From contig JAAWJJ010000004.1 in assembly GCA_022796875.1 (NCBI GenBank), positions 1 through 64,000 on the forward strand: DNA of 64,000 nucleotides, in the 5' to 3' direction. The notes under the pieces were generated by a model, which searched no databases, was not told the DNA's origin, and saw only the letters and a list, made by a program, of their open reading frames with translations. Shown piece after piece: positions 34,476-43,259 of the stretch. Source of the DNA: Eubacterium sp. (GTDB lineage: Bacteria > Bacillota > Clostridia > Lachnospirales > Lachnospiraceae). The first letter of the stretch is position 1. Each line of letters opens with the position of its first letter. The position numbers were made by a program, and so were the translations under genes.

Positions 34476-36959
34476 ATGTATACCAATAATTTCAATAACG
34501 AAAGCTGCGTCAGAAAACGTATCAATGCAAAGCTTGACGCATCGGCAAACTTTCCTCTTACTATTCTTTCCGCTCCTATGGGTTTCGGAAAATCAATTGC
34601 CGTGCATGACTTTTTAAAAATCAGAAAACACAACTTTCTCTGGGTTACGATGTCGGAAGCCGTTAATATTGCACCGGAAGAATATTTCTGGTATCTTGTA
34701 ATGCGCGAACTGGCGAAATGGGATAAAGAACTGTCCGTATCTTTTCAAAATCTCGGATTTCCGACCGACAGCGTACAGATGATCCGTATCATTGACAAAG
34801 TAAGGGAAGTATCTTTTTCCGCTCCTTTTTATCTGGTGATCGACGATTATTACCTGATCGAAAACGAAGCGATAAACTCTCTGATTGATTATTTTGCCAA
34901 AACAAATATACAGGATTTCCATATTATTGTCATTACGAGGCACAATTTGTCCGGTAACGTAACGGAACTTGCTATTAAAAACCTCTGCCTGTCCATCAGG
35001 GCAACGGATATTGCATATACAGATAACGAAATCAGGGAATATCTCGCTTATATCGGTTTGGAAAGCAATGAGGAAATATCAGATATTATATGCCGCCATG
35101 CAAACGGCTGGATCACGGCGGTTTATATTATCGCCCGCCATTATCTGGAACAGGGTACTCTGAACGTAAAAAATTCTCTGTATACTATGATATATGAAAC
35201 GTTATATTCCAAATATGACAATGAAATCAAATATACTTTGATGAAACTTTCCGTTTTTAATACTTTCTCCGCCCCGCAGGCGGAATATGTACTGGAAAAT
35301 CCAAACGTTTCCCTTATTTTAAACGAATTATCCCAGAAAAACGCTTTTATCAGCCGTTCTGCCGACGGAACGTACCGTTTCCAGCAGATTTTTCTTGATT
35401 TTTTGCGGGATGAACGGGAAAAATCCGGAATTGATATCAACAATTTTATCGAACGGACCGGGCAATGGTATGCCAATAACGGTAACCACTGGAAAGCGCT
35501 GCAGTTCTGGCTGATTGCCAAAGATTACGATCACATTTTTGAAGAACTTGAAAATTCCAATATCAGCCGTATCAGTTGTATTGATAAAAATCTTCTGTTT
35601 CAGATTTTTCATTATGCGGAAGAAGATATCATGCACAAATACCCGCTGGCAACTTTGAAATACATCTTCTTTTATTCGCTTCACATTGACCGGAAGATGG
35701 GCATCCAAATGCTGGAAAACGCCATAAGTTATTATGAAACGCATAATCCTCAAAAGTATTCTTCCAGAAGAATGTTAGCGGAATGTCATCTGATGTATAC
35801 TGCTGTTGTATTTAATGACTGCGAACTTTTAATCGAACATTGCAGAAAAGCGCAGGAACTGTTTGACGGCAAGTCTTCTATGATCCGGACGCAAAACAGC
35901 GTCCTGACCTACGGGCTTCCGCATTTTACTTATGCATATTTCAAAGAAGCCGGAACATTTCAAAAAACTGTCCGGACACTGCTTGACGGTTTCGGCGTGC
36001 ATGTTACTGTGACAGGCGGCTGCGGCGCCGGTTTCGAATATGTGACTTTAGCAGAATATGCATTGGAAACCGGTGATTTTACAAACGTAGAAGCCAATGC
36101 CAAAAAAGCGATCTACAAAGCGCAAATGCAGAATCAGATCTGTATCATTATCTGCGCCCTGCTGACGCTTGGGCGCCTTTACCTGTATCAGAACCGGATG
36201 CAGGAATTTGAAGAACTGATGCAGCAGTTGATATCACAGTCCAAAACCGAACAGCTGACTCTCAATCTGAACGTACTGGACAACGCGATCGGCTATCTTG
36301 CCGCCTGCTGCGGTAAAATCGACCTGATTCCGCACTGGCTGAAAACCGGCGACATGAAAAATGTACAAACCCAGTATCACGGCTGCGCTTTTAACGATAT
36401 CATCCATGGCAAAGCGCTGCTGCTTTCGGAAAACTACATGGAACTTGAAGTCACGACAGAAAGCTTTTATAACGATTTTGCTTACTTTAACAACCAATTG
36501 GGATTTATACATAACCATATTCACAACGCTTTGGCAAAATATCATCTTTACGGCCTGAACATGGGATGTAAAAAACTCGACGAAGCGCTGCTGCTCGCGG
36601 AAAAAGACGATATCGTCATGCCTTTTGTGGAAAACGGCAAATATATCCTGCCCATGCTTACGAGCGGTTACTGCATGGCTTCCGGCGAATATATCGCCCG
36701 AATCATCGAACTTATTACCAAAAAGGATACCGGAGGAGAATCAGCATCTCACCGGGACCCGGACCGCCTGCTCTCTCCGCGGGAAATTGAAGTATTAAAA
36801 GCATTATCCAAAGGGTTAAGCCAGAAAAGTATTGCAACTCAGTTTTACATATCGGAAAATACCGTAAAACGGCATATCCAGAATATTTATCAAAAGCTGG
36901 ACGTAAACAATAAAACGCTTGCCATTTCAAAATTTAAGGAATTGTTTCCTGAAAACTAA
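34476..36959 (+). CDS. STAND/LuxR-type regulator of the catabolic island
   Basis: 827 residues. P-loop 'APMGFGKS' (about 29-36), Walker B-like 'FYLVIDDYYLI' (about 120), a long helical-repeat region and a C-terminal LuxR helix-turn-helix ('LLSPREIEVLKALSKGLSQK', 'TVKRHIQNIYQKLDV', about 760-820). This is the same architecture as the CIS regulator at 29,131, but the two are clearly diverged. It is transcribed on the plus strand, divergent from the CoA-transferase pair, and closed by a strong terminator. It is the best candidate to bind the 20 bp motif shared by three promoters of the island and to respond to the pathway substrate. Confidence 0.85.
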   Translation: MYTNNFNNESCVRKRINAKLDASANFPLTILSAPMGFGKSIAVHDFLKIRKHNFLWVTMSEAVNIAPEEYFWYLVMRELAKWDKELSVSFQNLGFPTDSVQMIRIIDKVREVSFSAPFYLVIDDYYLIENEAINSLIDYFAKTNIQDFHIIVITRHNLSGNVTELAIKNLCLSIRATDIAYTDNEIREYLAYIGLESNEEISDIICRHANGWITAVYIIARHYLEQGTLNVKNSLYTMIYETLYSKYDNEIKYTLMKLSVFNTFSAPQAEYVLENPNVSLILNELSQKNAFISRSADGTYRFQQIFLDFLRDEREKSGIDINNFIERTGQWYANNGNHWKALQFWLIAKDYDHIFEELENSNISRISCIDKNLLFQIFHYAEEDIMHKYPLATLKYIFFYSLHIDRKMGIQMLENAISYYETHNPQKYSSRRMLAECHLMYTAVVFNDCELLIEHCRKAQELFDGKSSMIRTQNSVLTYGLPHFTYAYFKEAGTFQKTVRTLLDGFGVHVTVTGGCGAGFEYVTLAEYALETGDFTNVEANAKKAIYKAQMQNQICIIICALLTLGRLYLYQNRMQEFEELMQQLISQSKTEQLTLNLNVLDNAIGYLAACCGKIDLIPHWLKTGDMKNVQTQYHGCAFNDIIHGKALLLSENYMELEVTTESFYNDFAYFNNQLGFIHNHIHNALAKYHLYGLNMGCKKLDEALLLAEKDDIVMPFVENGKYILPMLTSGYCMASGEYIARIIELITKKDTGGESASHRDPDRLLSPREIEVLKALSKGLSQKSIATQFYISENTVKRHIQNIYQKLDVNNKTLAISKFKELFPEN

Positions 36960-36965
36960 CACAAA

Positions 36966-37010
36966 CGGGGACTTCTGTGATTACACCCAGAAGTCCCCGC
37001 CTGTTTTGTT
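36966..37010. terminator. Rho-independent terminator between regulator and MFS gene
   Basis: A 12 bp stem CGGGGACTTCTG / CAGAAGTCCCCG with a 10 nt loop, followed by CCTGTTTTGTT on the plus strand. On the other strand the tail is also T-rich but less so. It sits between two convergent genes. Confidence 0.8.
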
Positions 37011-37049
37011 ATAGAGGAAAAGTTATTACCATATTTATGCGTTGTTATT

Positions 37050-38324
37050 CTATTTCACATTTGCCGCGGCCATTTCTTTGGACCATTTTTTCTTGCCCAG
37101 ACTGATTGCGATCAACGTAAGTATGATACCGATCACCGCCAATACCAATCCCAGAAGAATCGCTACCTGATAACCAATCGCATCCGCGATAATACCGTTT
37201 AACAGGGAGGCGCTTGCATTTGCCAAAAGCCCTACCGTCATCAGCCAGCTCATGATCTTTTCATAATCGCGGGAACCAAATGCAAATCTCGTCAGCTGCG
37301 GCGTTCCGATCGCCATCAGGGCGAAGAAACTTCCGAATAAGAACGCCCCTACGTAAAGCTGTACCGAGGAATCCGTAGACGCCGTATAGAAAAGAATCAA
37401 CGCTATCGCTCCAGCGATCATCGAATAAATATAGAGCACTTTCGTCCCGAAACGGTCGTTTAAAAATCCCAGCAGAATCTTGCCTACGATCAGCCCGATC
37501 ATAATCATCGAAGACATCAGTGCAGAAATCTGTGTGCTGATTCCCAGTCCCACTTTTGCATACGTGGTAAAGATGGTCTGGAACTGGCAGGCATAATATA
37601 CGAAAAAGCATCCGACCGCCGCAATCCAGAAAATCGGACTGCGTACTGCCTCTTTTAACGTAAATCCATACACTGCCGGTTTTTTCTGGCCTGCAGCCGC
37701 CGTCTGTACTTTATCATGCCCTACCGGAAGCTGATTGACGTCAGACGGATGTTTCCGGATAACAAAAACTGCAAATGGCAGGGAGATCACAAGACTGATG
37801 ATACCCATAATCAAAGCCGCTTTTGACAGGCCTACGTTTGCGCAAAGCTGTCCCGCTACAGTTGACCATATCGCGCCGCCGATTCCTGTAAATGCAGAAG
37901 CAATGCCCATTACCGTTCCCGTATTTACCTTATACCAGTTTACAATTACAATGGATAACAACAGGTAACATACAAAGGAATACGAAATTCCATATAAGAT
38001 TGCTGAAATATAAAAGGTTCCCGGTGTTTTCCATACGGATAACAAAATCAGTCCCAACGAAGCCAGAAATACCGCTACGCTGATGCACAGACGGTAATTT
38101 AACTTATTCCCAATGATCTGCGCCACCGGTATCAAAAATACCATTACGAAATTCTGTATGGAAAAAAACATCTGCGACTGAGTTGTTGTAAAACCATATT
38201 CCGCCACTACCTGCGCTGTAAAAATGCTTGTGCTGTTTGCGATCAGTCCCATAGTGCCAAACATAATAGCCGCGCATGCAATCACCTGCATTATGGGCCA
38301 TTTTGATTTTGTTGTATTGTTCAC
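37050..38324 (-). CDS. MFS transporter, oxalate/formate-antiporter-like group
   Basis: 424 residues with 12 hydrophobic segments and a short basic loop in the middle (about 195-215). The loop after segment 8 shows 'GFLNDRFGTKVLYIYSMIAG', the typical MFS 'G-x-x-x-D-R-x-G' motif. The general look (two six-helix halves, 'WPIMQVIACAAIMFG' start) fits the OFA-type carboxylate carriers. The start is GTG after 'GGGGGAG'. It is the last gene of the operon SDR - flavoenzyme - MFS, so it probably imports the substrate or exports the product of this pathway. Substrate unknown. Confidence 0.8.
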   Translation of the reverse strand: MNNTTKSKWPIMQVIACAAIMFGTMGLIANSTSIFTAQVVAEYGFTTTQSQMFFSIQNFVMVFLIPVAQIIGNKLNYRLCISVAVFLASLGLILLSVWKTPGTFYISAILYGISYSFVCYLLLSIVIVNWYKVNTGTVMGIASAFTGIGGAIWSTVAGQLCANVGLSKAALIMGIISLVISLPFAVFVIRKHPSDVNQLPVGHDKVQTAAAGQKKPAVYGFTLKEAVRSPIFWIAAVGCFFVYYACQFQTIFTTYAKVGLGISTQISALMSSMIMIGLIVGKILLGFLNDRFGTKVLYIYSMIAGAIALILFYTASTDSSVQLYVGAFLFGSFFALMAIGTPQLTRFAFGSRDYEKIMSWLMTVGLLANASASLLNGIIADAIGYQVAILLGLVLAVIGIILTLIAISLGKKKWSKEMAAANVK

Positions 38325-38354
38325 AATCTCTCCCCCTCATCATTTTATAACATA

Positions 38355-38393
38355 CAACGAAAAAACAAACTTACCGCGCCTGTTTTTTCGTTG
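38355..38393. promoter_or_regulatory. 13 bp inverted repeat between flavoenzyme and MFS genes
   Basis: CAACGAAAAAACA and its exact complement TGTTTTTTCGTTG are separated by 13 nt. It lies in the gap between the flavoenzyme stop and the MFS start. It could form an intercistronic hairpin that lowers or stabilises the downstream message. Confidence 0.5.
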
Positions 38394-38402
38394 TTTCTGA
38401 TT

Positions 38403-40340
38403 TTAAAGTACACGTGCAAAATGATATCCTTCTTTTGTTGCGGAAATGATCTTGCCCGGTTTCACTGCATCGCCGATCGTACGGATATTGGCAACCTTGC
38501 CCCAAAGCTCATCTTCCAGTTGATTATTGGAACGGAATCCGGATGCTACGATCACGGTATCTGCCTCTACTGTAACCGTCTTGCCGTCTTTTTCATATTC
38601 CAGAGCAGTCGGAGTGATCTTCGTTACTTTTGCACTGCAGACAACGTCCATATCGGAGTCAGCCACTTCCTGACGCAGCCACTGATCTAAACTGTACATA
38701 TGGTCCGCACCGGAAAGGATTCCCGGAAGCATTTCCACAACCGTAACATGAGAAGCGGTTTTATTCACATGCAGCGCGGTTTCCATACCAACGAGGCCTG
38801 CACCGATCACAACGACTTTGCCAAGTACCGGACTTCTGTCTTCCAATACATCGATTGCCGTACGTACATTTTCTCCGTCAATTCCCGGTACCGGCGGGAT
38901 AAACGGCGTCGCGCCGGTTGCGATACATACATTCTGGATACCGGACGCAATGACATTCTCCGCCGTAGCTTCTTTATTGAAACATACTTTGATATTGGAC
39001 TTCAATACCTGATATTTCAGATATTCATTCATTTTCAGAATATCGCGTTTAAACTCAGGCGCTCCGGCTGCGAGAAGCATACCGCCCAACTCTTCGGTCT
39101 TTTCCCAGAGTTCTACTTCAATTCCGCGTTTTTCCGCTTCCAAAGCCGTCATCATACCGCCGCATCCGCCGCCGATCACGAGAAGTTTCGTCGGTTCTTT
39201 AACCGGCTCCGTCACATAGTCAAACTCGTTTCCGCTGATCGGATTGATCGCGCACGGTTTAAATCTTCCTTTGACCGCGCCGTACAGACATTCGTTACAT
39301 CCGCAGCACCATGCGATATCTTTAATGCGTCCTTCTTTTACTTTGTTCGCCCAATCCGGATCCGCTAACATCTGATGCCCTAAAGCAATGATATCGCCAA
39401 CGCCGTCTTTGACTACTTTTTCCGCAAATGCCGGATCGTTTAATTTTCCGTGAACGATCAACGGCAAGCCCGGAACGGCTTCTTTAATAGCTTTTGCCGC
39501 ATACAATCCGTATCCTTCGTCCTGATATGTAGTAGATACCTGCATATAATATTTTTCATAACATCCTACGTCTACGTGAAGCGCGTCGATTCCGCCCAAA
39601 TCGCGGACACGTCTTGCAATCTCTATTCCTTCGTCCAATTTTCTCATTCCCGGTACGTCCGGCATGCAGTGATCAACGGTTATTTTTACCACGCAGGCAA
39701 AATCTTTTCCGCAGACTTTTTTTACTTCTTCCACACACTCGACCATGAAACGCATCCTGTTTTCCAGGCTTCCGCCGTACTCGTCGGTTCGTTTGTTCCA
39801 TTCGGAAGTCATAAACTGGTCGAGGATATATCCGCCGTATGCATGGATTTCCACGCCGTCTGCTCCTGCGTTTTTCGCAAGCATCGCCGTATTTCCCATA
39901 CGGTTTACCAGACGTTTGATCTGCGGAATTTCAAACGGTTTGCACATCAGGTCCGGGAAGTTTTTGCACGGTACCGCGCTTGCGGAATACGGCGGATTTT
40001 CCGGATCGGAATAGCCTACGCGTCCCAGACCCGGGCCGATCTGTACGATGACTTTGCTTCCGTATGCGTGGCATTTGTCTACCAGCAGGCTTAAACGGTC
40101 TACCTGATGAAAACCTTCCAGCGTATTTGCCGCGCGGGTTTCAAACTCCGTGCTGCACATATTCAGGCCGGTAATAATCAATCCGCAGCCGCCTTCTGCA
40201 CGGCGTTTGTAATATTCAATCGAACGTTCTTCGTAACCGCCGTCCGGCGCTGTTTTCGTTCCCATAGGCGCCAGTGCAATTCTGTTTTTTAACGTCATAC
40301 CGCCGATATGAACCTTATCAAATAATTTCATCTGTGACAT
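38403..40340 (-). CDS. Old-Yellow-Enzyme/2,4-dienoyl-CoA reductase-like Fe-S flavoenzyme
   Basis: 645 residues, the full length for this family. The FMN barrel (about 1-350) contains 'NRIALAPMGTK', 'GVEIHAYGGYILDQFMTSEW' and 'GGSLENRMRF'. A 4Fe-4S cluster motif follows (about 345-365, 'CCGCNECLYG' plus the later 'CAINP'). Then comes an FAD/NAD(P)H domain with 'VIGGGCGGM' (about 390) and 'VVVIGAGLVGMETALHV' (about 515). Such enzymes reduce activated C=C bonds with NAD(P)H; relatives include BaiCD/BaiH of bile-acid dehydroxylation and daidzein reductase. It follows the SDR gene by 31 bp. Reaction on an enone or enoyl-CoA is likely; the substrate is not known. Confidence 0.87.
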   Translation of the reverse strand: MSQMKLFDKVHIGGMTLKNRIALAPMGTKTAPDGGYEERSIEYYKRRAEGGCGLIITGLNMCSTEFETRAANTLEGFHQVDRLSLLVDKCHAYGSKVIVQIGPGLGRVGYSDPENPPYSASAVPCKNFPDLMCKPFEIPQIKRLVNRMGNTAMLAKNAGADGVEIHAYGGYILDQFMTSEWNKRTDEYGGSLENRMRFMVECVEEVKKVCGKDFACVVKITVDHCMPDVPGMRKLDEGIEIARRVRDLGGIDALHVDVGCYEKYYMQVSTTYQDEGYGLYAAKAIKEAVPGLPLIVHGKLNDPAFAEKVVKDGVGDIIALGHQMLADPDWANKVKEGRIKDIAWCCGCNECLYGAVKGRFKPCAINPISGNEFDYVTEPVKEPTKLLVIGGGCGGMMTALEAEKRGIEVELWEKTEELGGMLLAAGAPEFKRDILKMNEYLKYQVLKSNIKVCFNKEATAENVIASGIQNVCIATGATPFIPPVPGIDGENVRTAIDVLEDRSPVLGKVVVIGAGLVGMETALHVNKTASHVTVVEMLPGILSGADHMYSLDQWLRQEVADSDMDVVCSAKVTKITPTALEYEKDGKTVTVEADTVIVASGFRSNNQLEDELWGKVANIRTIGDAVKPGKIISATKEGYHFARVL

Positions 40341-40371
40341 GTCAGTTCCCCCTTTTACTGTTTTGTAATGT

Positions 40372-41145
40372 TTATAGTGCGGATGTCGTTCCGCCGTCGA
40401 TCATAATGTTCTGTCCGGTTGTGAAGCTGTTTTCATCGGATAAGAAATAAATGACCGCGCCGCTCAGTTCCCCGAAATCTCCGGCTCTCTTTAACGGGCA
40501 TCTGCCTTTCTTATGCGTATCCGGATTGGAAGCCACTTTGGAACGGCTTGTCATGCCGCCGTTTAAAATCGTTCCCGGTCCTACGCCGTTTACGAGTACG
40601 CCGTACTGCGCATATTCCACTGCAAGTCCTTTGATCAGGCCCAGCACGCCGCCTTTTGCCGCATGGTAACTCGGACAGCCTGCCGGCGTCCCGTACTGCC
40701 CTGCAACGGAAGAAATACATACGATTTTCCCGCCTCCGTTTTTCATCATGGACTGTTTCACTACTTCCCGGCTGCACAGCCACGGCCCGGTCAGGTCCGT
40801 CTGTATGACGTCGTTCCACTGCTCAAAGCTATATTCCTCAATAGGGCCGTACGTCAGACGTCCTGCATTGTTGACAAGCATATCGATCTTCCCGTACTCC
40901 GCCACTACTTCAGATACCATTTTAACGACTTCTTCTTCCCTGCCTACGTTACAATGCCAGTATTTAATTTTTTTCCCGGTCAGCTCCACAAGCTCTTTTG
41001 CCGTAGCCTCCCCTTTTTCATCCTGCACGTCGCACATTGCCACGTCTGCGCCCTGTTCTGCAATCGTCTGTACAAATTCTTTGCCCAGGCCTTCCGCCGC
41101 GCCGGTTACAAGAGCAACTTTGCCTGAAAAGTCAAACTTATACAT
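40372..41145 (-). CDS. Short-chain dehydrogenase/reductase (BaiA/FabG-like)
   Basis: 257 residues from the ATG at 41,145, chosen because 'AGGAGG' lies 8 nt upstream; an upstream GTG at 41,154 is too near it. The nucleotide site 'TGAAEGLG' (about 15-22), 'NNAG', the catalytic Ser ('CISSVAG') and 'YHAAK' are all present, and it ends with 'GQNIMIDGGTTS'. It oxidises or reduces an alcohol/ketone with NAD(P). As first gene of the SDR-flavoenzyme-MFS operon, directly behind the shared 20 bp motif, it may make or remove the keto group that activates the double bond for the flavoenzyme. Confidence 0.87.
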   Translation of the reverse strand: MYKFDFSGKVALVTGAAEGLGKEFVQTIAEQGADVAMCDVQDEKGEATAKELVELTGKKIKYWHCNVGREEEVVKMVSEVVAEYGKIDMLVNNAGRLTYGPIEEYSFEQWNDVIQTDLTGPWLCSREVVKQSMMKNGGGKIVCISSVAGQYGTPAGCPSYHAAKGGVLGLIKGLAVEYAQYGVLVNGVGPGTILNGGMTSRSKVASNPDTHKKGRCPLKRAGDFGELSGAVIYFLSDENSFTTGQNIMIDGGTTSAL

Positions 41146-41192
41146 ATAAAACACCTCCTGGTTATGATTTCACATCTTTTTGACTTAAAAAC

Positions 41193-41240
41193 ATACTAGC
41201 ACAGATAAAAAATACAAAATATCACCCAAAATGAGCATTT
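41193..41240 (-). promoter_or_regulatory. Shared 20 bp motif and promoter of the SDR-flavoenzyme-MFS operon
   Basis: Minus-strand motif AAATGCTCATTTTGGGTGAT (41,221-41,240) ends 22 nt before the -10-like TAGTAT (41,193-41,198), which is preceded by TG two bases upstream. There is no good -35 box; the motif takes its place, as at activator-dependent promoters. Confidence 0.6.
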
Positions 41241-41255
41241 TTTAAATCCGCCTGC

Positions 41256-41273
41256 ATGATCATTACAGGTGAT
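41256..41273 (+). promoter_or_regulatory. Inverted copy of the shared motif
   Basis: ATGATCATTACAGGTGAT on the plus strand matches the motif in the opposite direction, 15 bp from the copy at 41,221. Together they form an inverted pair between the SDR start and the end of the SnoaL-like gene. No downstream gene uses it as a promoter, so it may serve as a second half-site. Confidence 0.45.
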
Positions 41274-41302
41274 ATTATCATTTCAAAAATTACAGATACT
41301 TT

Positions 41303-41854
41303 TTATTTTGGACACCCGTAAGACGGATCACACGGCCATGGCCTGTCAAAATGCTGTCCCCATGCGCCGCCGGTTCCTGTCTGGCCGGCGATGACAATAT
41401 GCATATCGGAAGCCCGCCATTCTCCGTCTGTATCCCGGACCGCAATGATTTCATATCTTCCGTATGTATATCTGTCGCCTGTCATCGGATAATCTTTAAA
41501 CGTACTCCATGAATGGAAATAGGTGAACAAAACCGCCCTGTCATTGGTTTCAAACCACACCTGCTGGTTTCCCATCAGATGGGTCGCGCTTTTTTCATGG
41601 ACATAAGCAGCTCCAAAGTAATCGGAAATCGCTTTTCTTCCTTTGATCGCTCCTGTCGCGCCGCTCCAGTAAACTCCGTCCTCTGTGAAAATGGAAGAAA
41701 TTGCCTCTGCGTCCAGACGGTCGCAGTGACGCGCATAGTGGAACGGTATCGTTTTAATTTCTTCGATATCCAAAAGCCTTTGTACTTTTTCCTCCAGCGT
41801 GCCGCATGGCGCGTCCTGTAATTTTACCATTGCTCCGTTTTTAATATCCTTCAT
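41303..41854 (-). CDS. SnoaL-like (NTF2-fold) protein, first copy
   Basis: 183 residues. The N-terminal helix 'LEEKVQRLLDIEEIKTIPFH' and the cone-fold strands ('GRKAISDYFG', 'ATHLMGNQQVWFETND', 'TYGRYEIIAVRDTDGEWRAS') fit the SnoaL_4/BaiE-like group of small dehydratases and cyclases. Conserved Asp, His and Tyr residues usable for catalysis are present (for example His in 'SATHLMGN'). It has a Trp/Pro/Cys-rich tail. It follows the second SDR gene by 64 bp on the same strand. A related protein lies at 43,260. It could dehydrate a hydroxylated intermediate, but identity to BaiE is low and no activity can be assigned. Confidence 0.75.
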   Translation of the reverse strand: MKDIKNGAMVKLQDAPCGTLEEKVQRLLDIEEIKTIPFHYARHCDRLDAEAISSIFTEDGVYWSGATGAIKGRKAISDYFGAAYVHEKSATHLMGNQQVWFETNDRAVLFTYFHSWSTFKDYPMTGDRYTYGRYEIIAVRDTDGEWRASDMHIVIAGQTGTGGAWGQHFDRPWPCDPSYGCPK

Positions 41855-41918
41855 CTCAGTTCCCTCCTGTTTTTATAAAAATTTGTTTTTATGTTCGTTT
41901 TTCCTATTCGCTTTTTCA

Positions 41919-42767
41919 TTATTTATGCGTAATGAAATCCGCTTCCAGAAACGGCGTCAAATAGTCTTCCGTTCCCTGCTGTCCATTATCGACTGAAATG
42001 TCAATCCCTGTCATAAAATTAGCCATATAGCTGTTGGCAAAAACGATCGGCATCGCCATCTCTTCCGGCTCTGCCAGCCTGGAGCGGTTTACCCCAAGCA
42101 TCTGCTGTCTGGTCATAATACTTTCCCACTGTGCCGTAAGCTGCGTCTGCGTTGTCCCCGGATTAATAATATTGATGCGGATCCCTTTTTCCATTAACGG
42201 CTTTGTGAGGTATTTCACATAAAAATTCATCATCCGCTTTGAATAATAATACCCTCTGAGCCCTGACTTTTCGCCATATCCCATATTCTGTACAAGCGCG
42301 TTCTTCTCGTCCAGAGCCTTTTCACAGCTCTCCCAGTCCGGCGATTCCACAACGTCCCGGTACTCTTCGATCGTAGGCCTCCAGCATTTTCCGCCTCTCG
42401 ATCCCATAAAAGCAATTGCGCCGCCTGATTCCATTGCCGGAATCACATACTGTTCCGTCATGTACTTATGACCTGTAAAATTAATCATACAGGTGGTCTT
42501 AAAATCGGTTTTTACACCGGAAACTCCGGCGATTCCGAAAAAGCAGTCGATCCGCTCCGGCAGCTCTTTCCATGCTTTATCAACAGACGCCTTATCACCG
42601 ATGTTTACACACAGAGCCTTTTTTACCGGTAACGTCACCTCTGCCACATCCAGCGCATAAACCTCCGCTTCCAGATCCAGCAGCATCTCACAAACAGCCC
42701 GTCCCATTCCTGACGCAGCCCCTGTCACGACACAGACTTTTCCCCGGTATCTAAAATAGTCTTTCAC
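41919..42767 (-). CDS. Short-chain dehydrogenase, 3-alpha-hydroxysteroid-dehydrogenase-like
   Basis: 282 residues. Nucleotide site 'TGAASGMG' (about 15-22), acidic 'ALDVAE' after strand 2 (favours NAD), 'GIAGVSG' in place of NNAG, catalytic Ser near 'FMGSRGG' and 'YYYSK' with the Tyr-Lys pair (about 180). An insertion of about 40 residues before the catalytic Tyr, and the ending 'GIDISVDNGQQG', resemble HsdA-type and isoflavone-pathway SDRs. The start is GTG after 'GGAGG'. It heads the SDR-SnoaL unit, 58 nt downstream of the shared 20 bp motif. Likely reaction: hydroxyl/keto interconversion on a polycyclic substrate (inference). Confidence 0.82.
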   Translation of the reverse strand: MKDYFRYRGKVCVVTGAASGMGRAVCEMLLDLEAEVYALDVAEVTLPVKKALCVNIGDKASVDKAWKELPERIDCFFGIAGVSGVKTDFKTTCMINFTGHKYMTEQYVIPAMESGGAIAFMGSRGGKCWRPTIEEYRDVVESPDWESCEKALDEKNALVQNMGYGEKSGLRGYYYSKRMMNFYVKYLTKPLMEKGIRINIINPGTTQTQLTAQWESIMTRQQMLGVNRSRLAEPEEMAMPIVFANSYMANFMTGIDISVDNGQQGTEDYLTPFLEADFITHK

Positions 42768-42796
42768 AATTTGCCTCCTCCCAATTTTTTATTGAT

Positions 42797-42844
42797 ATTT
42801 TAACTTACAGAAAACGTACTCTACATCACCCAAAACTACCATTT
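42797..42844 (-). promoter_or_regulatory. Shared 20 bp motif and promoter of the SDR-SnoaL unit
   Basis: Minus-strand motif AAATGGTAGTTTTGGGTGAT (42,825-42,844) is followed after exactly 22 nt by -10 TAAAAT (42,797-42,802). The -35 box is again absent. Confidence 0.6.
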
Positions 42845-42851
42845 AGAAAAT

Positions 42852-43112
42852 ATAAAAAATATTATCAGAACATTTACAGCATGTTTCGGACGGCAGCCTA
42901 CACAAAATAGGATGAACTGCCCGTTCCGTCAAATGGAGGCTCTAATCCCGCCGGAATATTTTACGGTTGCATACGCAAAAAGTAATCATGGCAGAGCGGT
43001 TAGAAAATCCATTTGATGGAGCAGGCGATTGTTATATTTTGTACCAGCCTGACAGCATACCTGTAAAACCAGGTTTCTTGACGCTGCCAACTTCTGATAA
43101 TATTTTTTATTT
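42852..43112. mobile_element. Short (260 bp) copy of the hairpin element (copy C)
   Basis: The ends are the same inverted repeats TAAAAAATATTATCAGAA as in copy B. The inside matches B's outer left part ('CGGACGGCAG', 'CGTCAAATGGAGGCTCTAAT') joined to B's outer right part ('AAAAAGTAATCATGGCAGAG'), so the two core hairpins and the middle are deleted. It sits exactly between the two inverted promoter motifs of the divergent SDR-SnoaL and SnoaL-carrier units. Confidence 0.75.
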
Positions 43113-43117
43113 TTTCT

Positions 43118-43165
43118 AAATGGTCATTTCAGGTGATGTTTTCGTTTCGGAAAATATGTTATCGT
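43118..43165 (+). promoter_or_regulatory. Shared 20 bp motif and promoter of the SnoaL-carrier unit
   Basis: Plus-strand motif AAATGGTCATTTCAGGTGAT (43,118-43,137) is followed after 22 nt by the weak -10 candidate TATCGT (43,160-43,165). The leader to the ATG would be about 88 nt. Confidence 0.55.
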
Positions 43166-43259
43166 TATTCCATGAAAAAAGTCTGATAAATGTTTATCAT
43201 TATCATCACAGTACCATCGGTGCGCGCAACAAATTTTTTTGGAAAGGAATGACAAAAAC

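Noticed and set aside
39450..40094. 214-codon plus-strand frame opposite the flavoenzyme
   Set aside because: The minus-strand flavoenzyme has complete catalytic motifs through the same bases.
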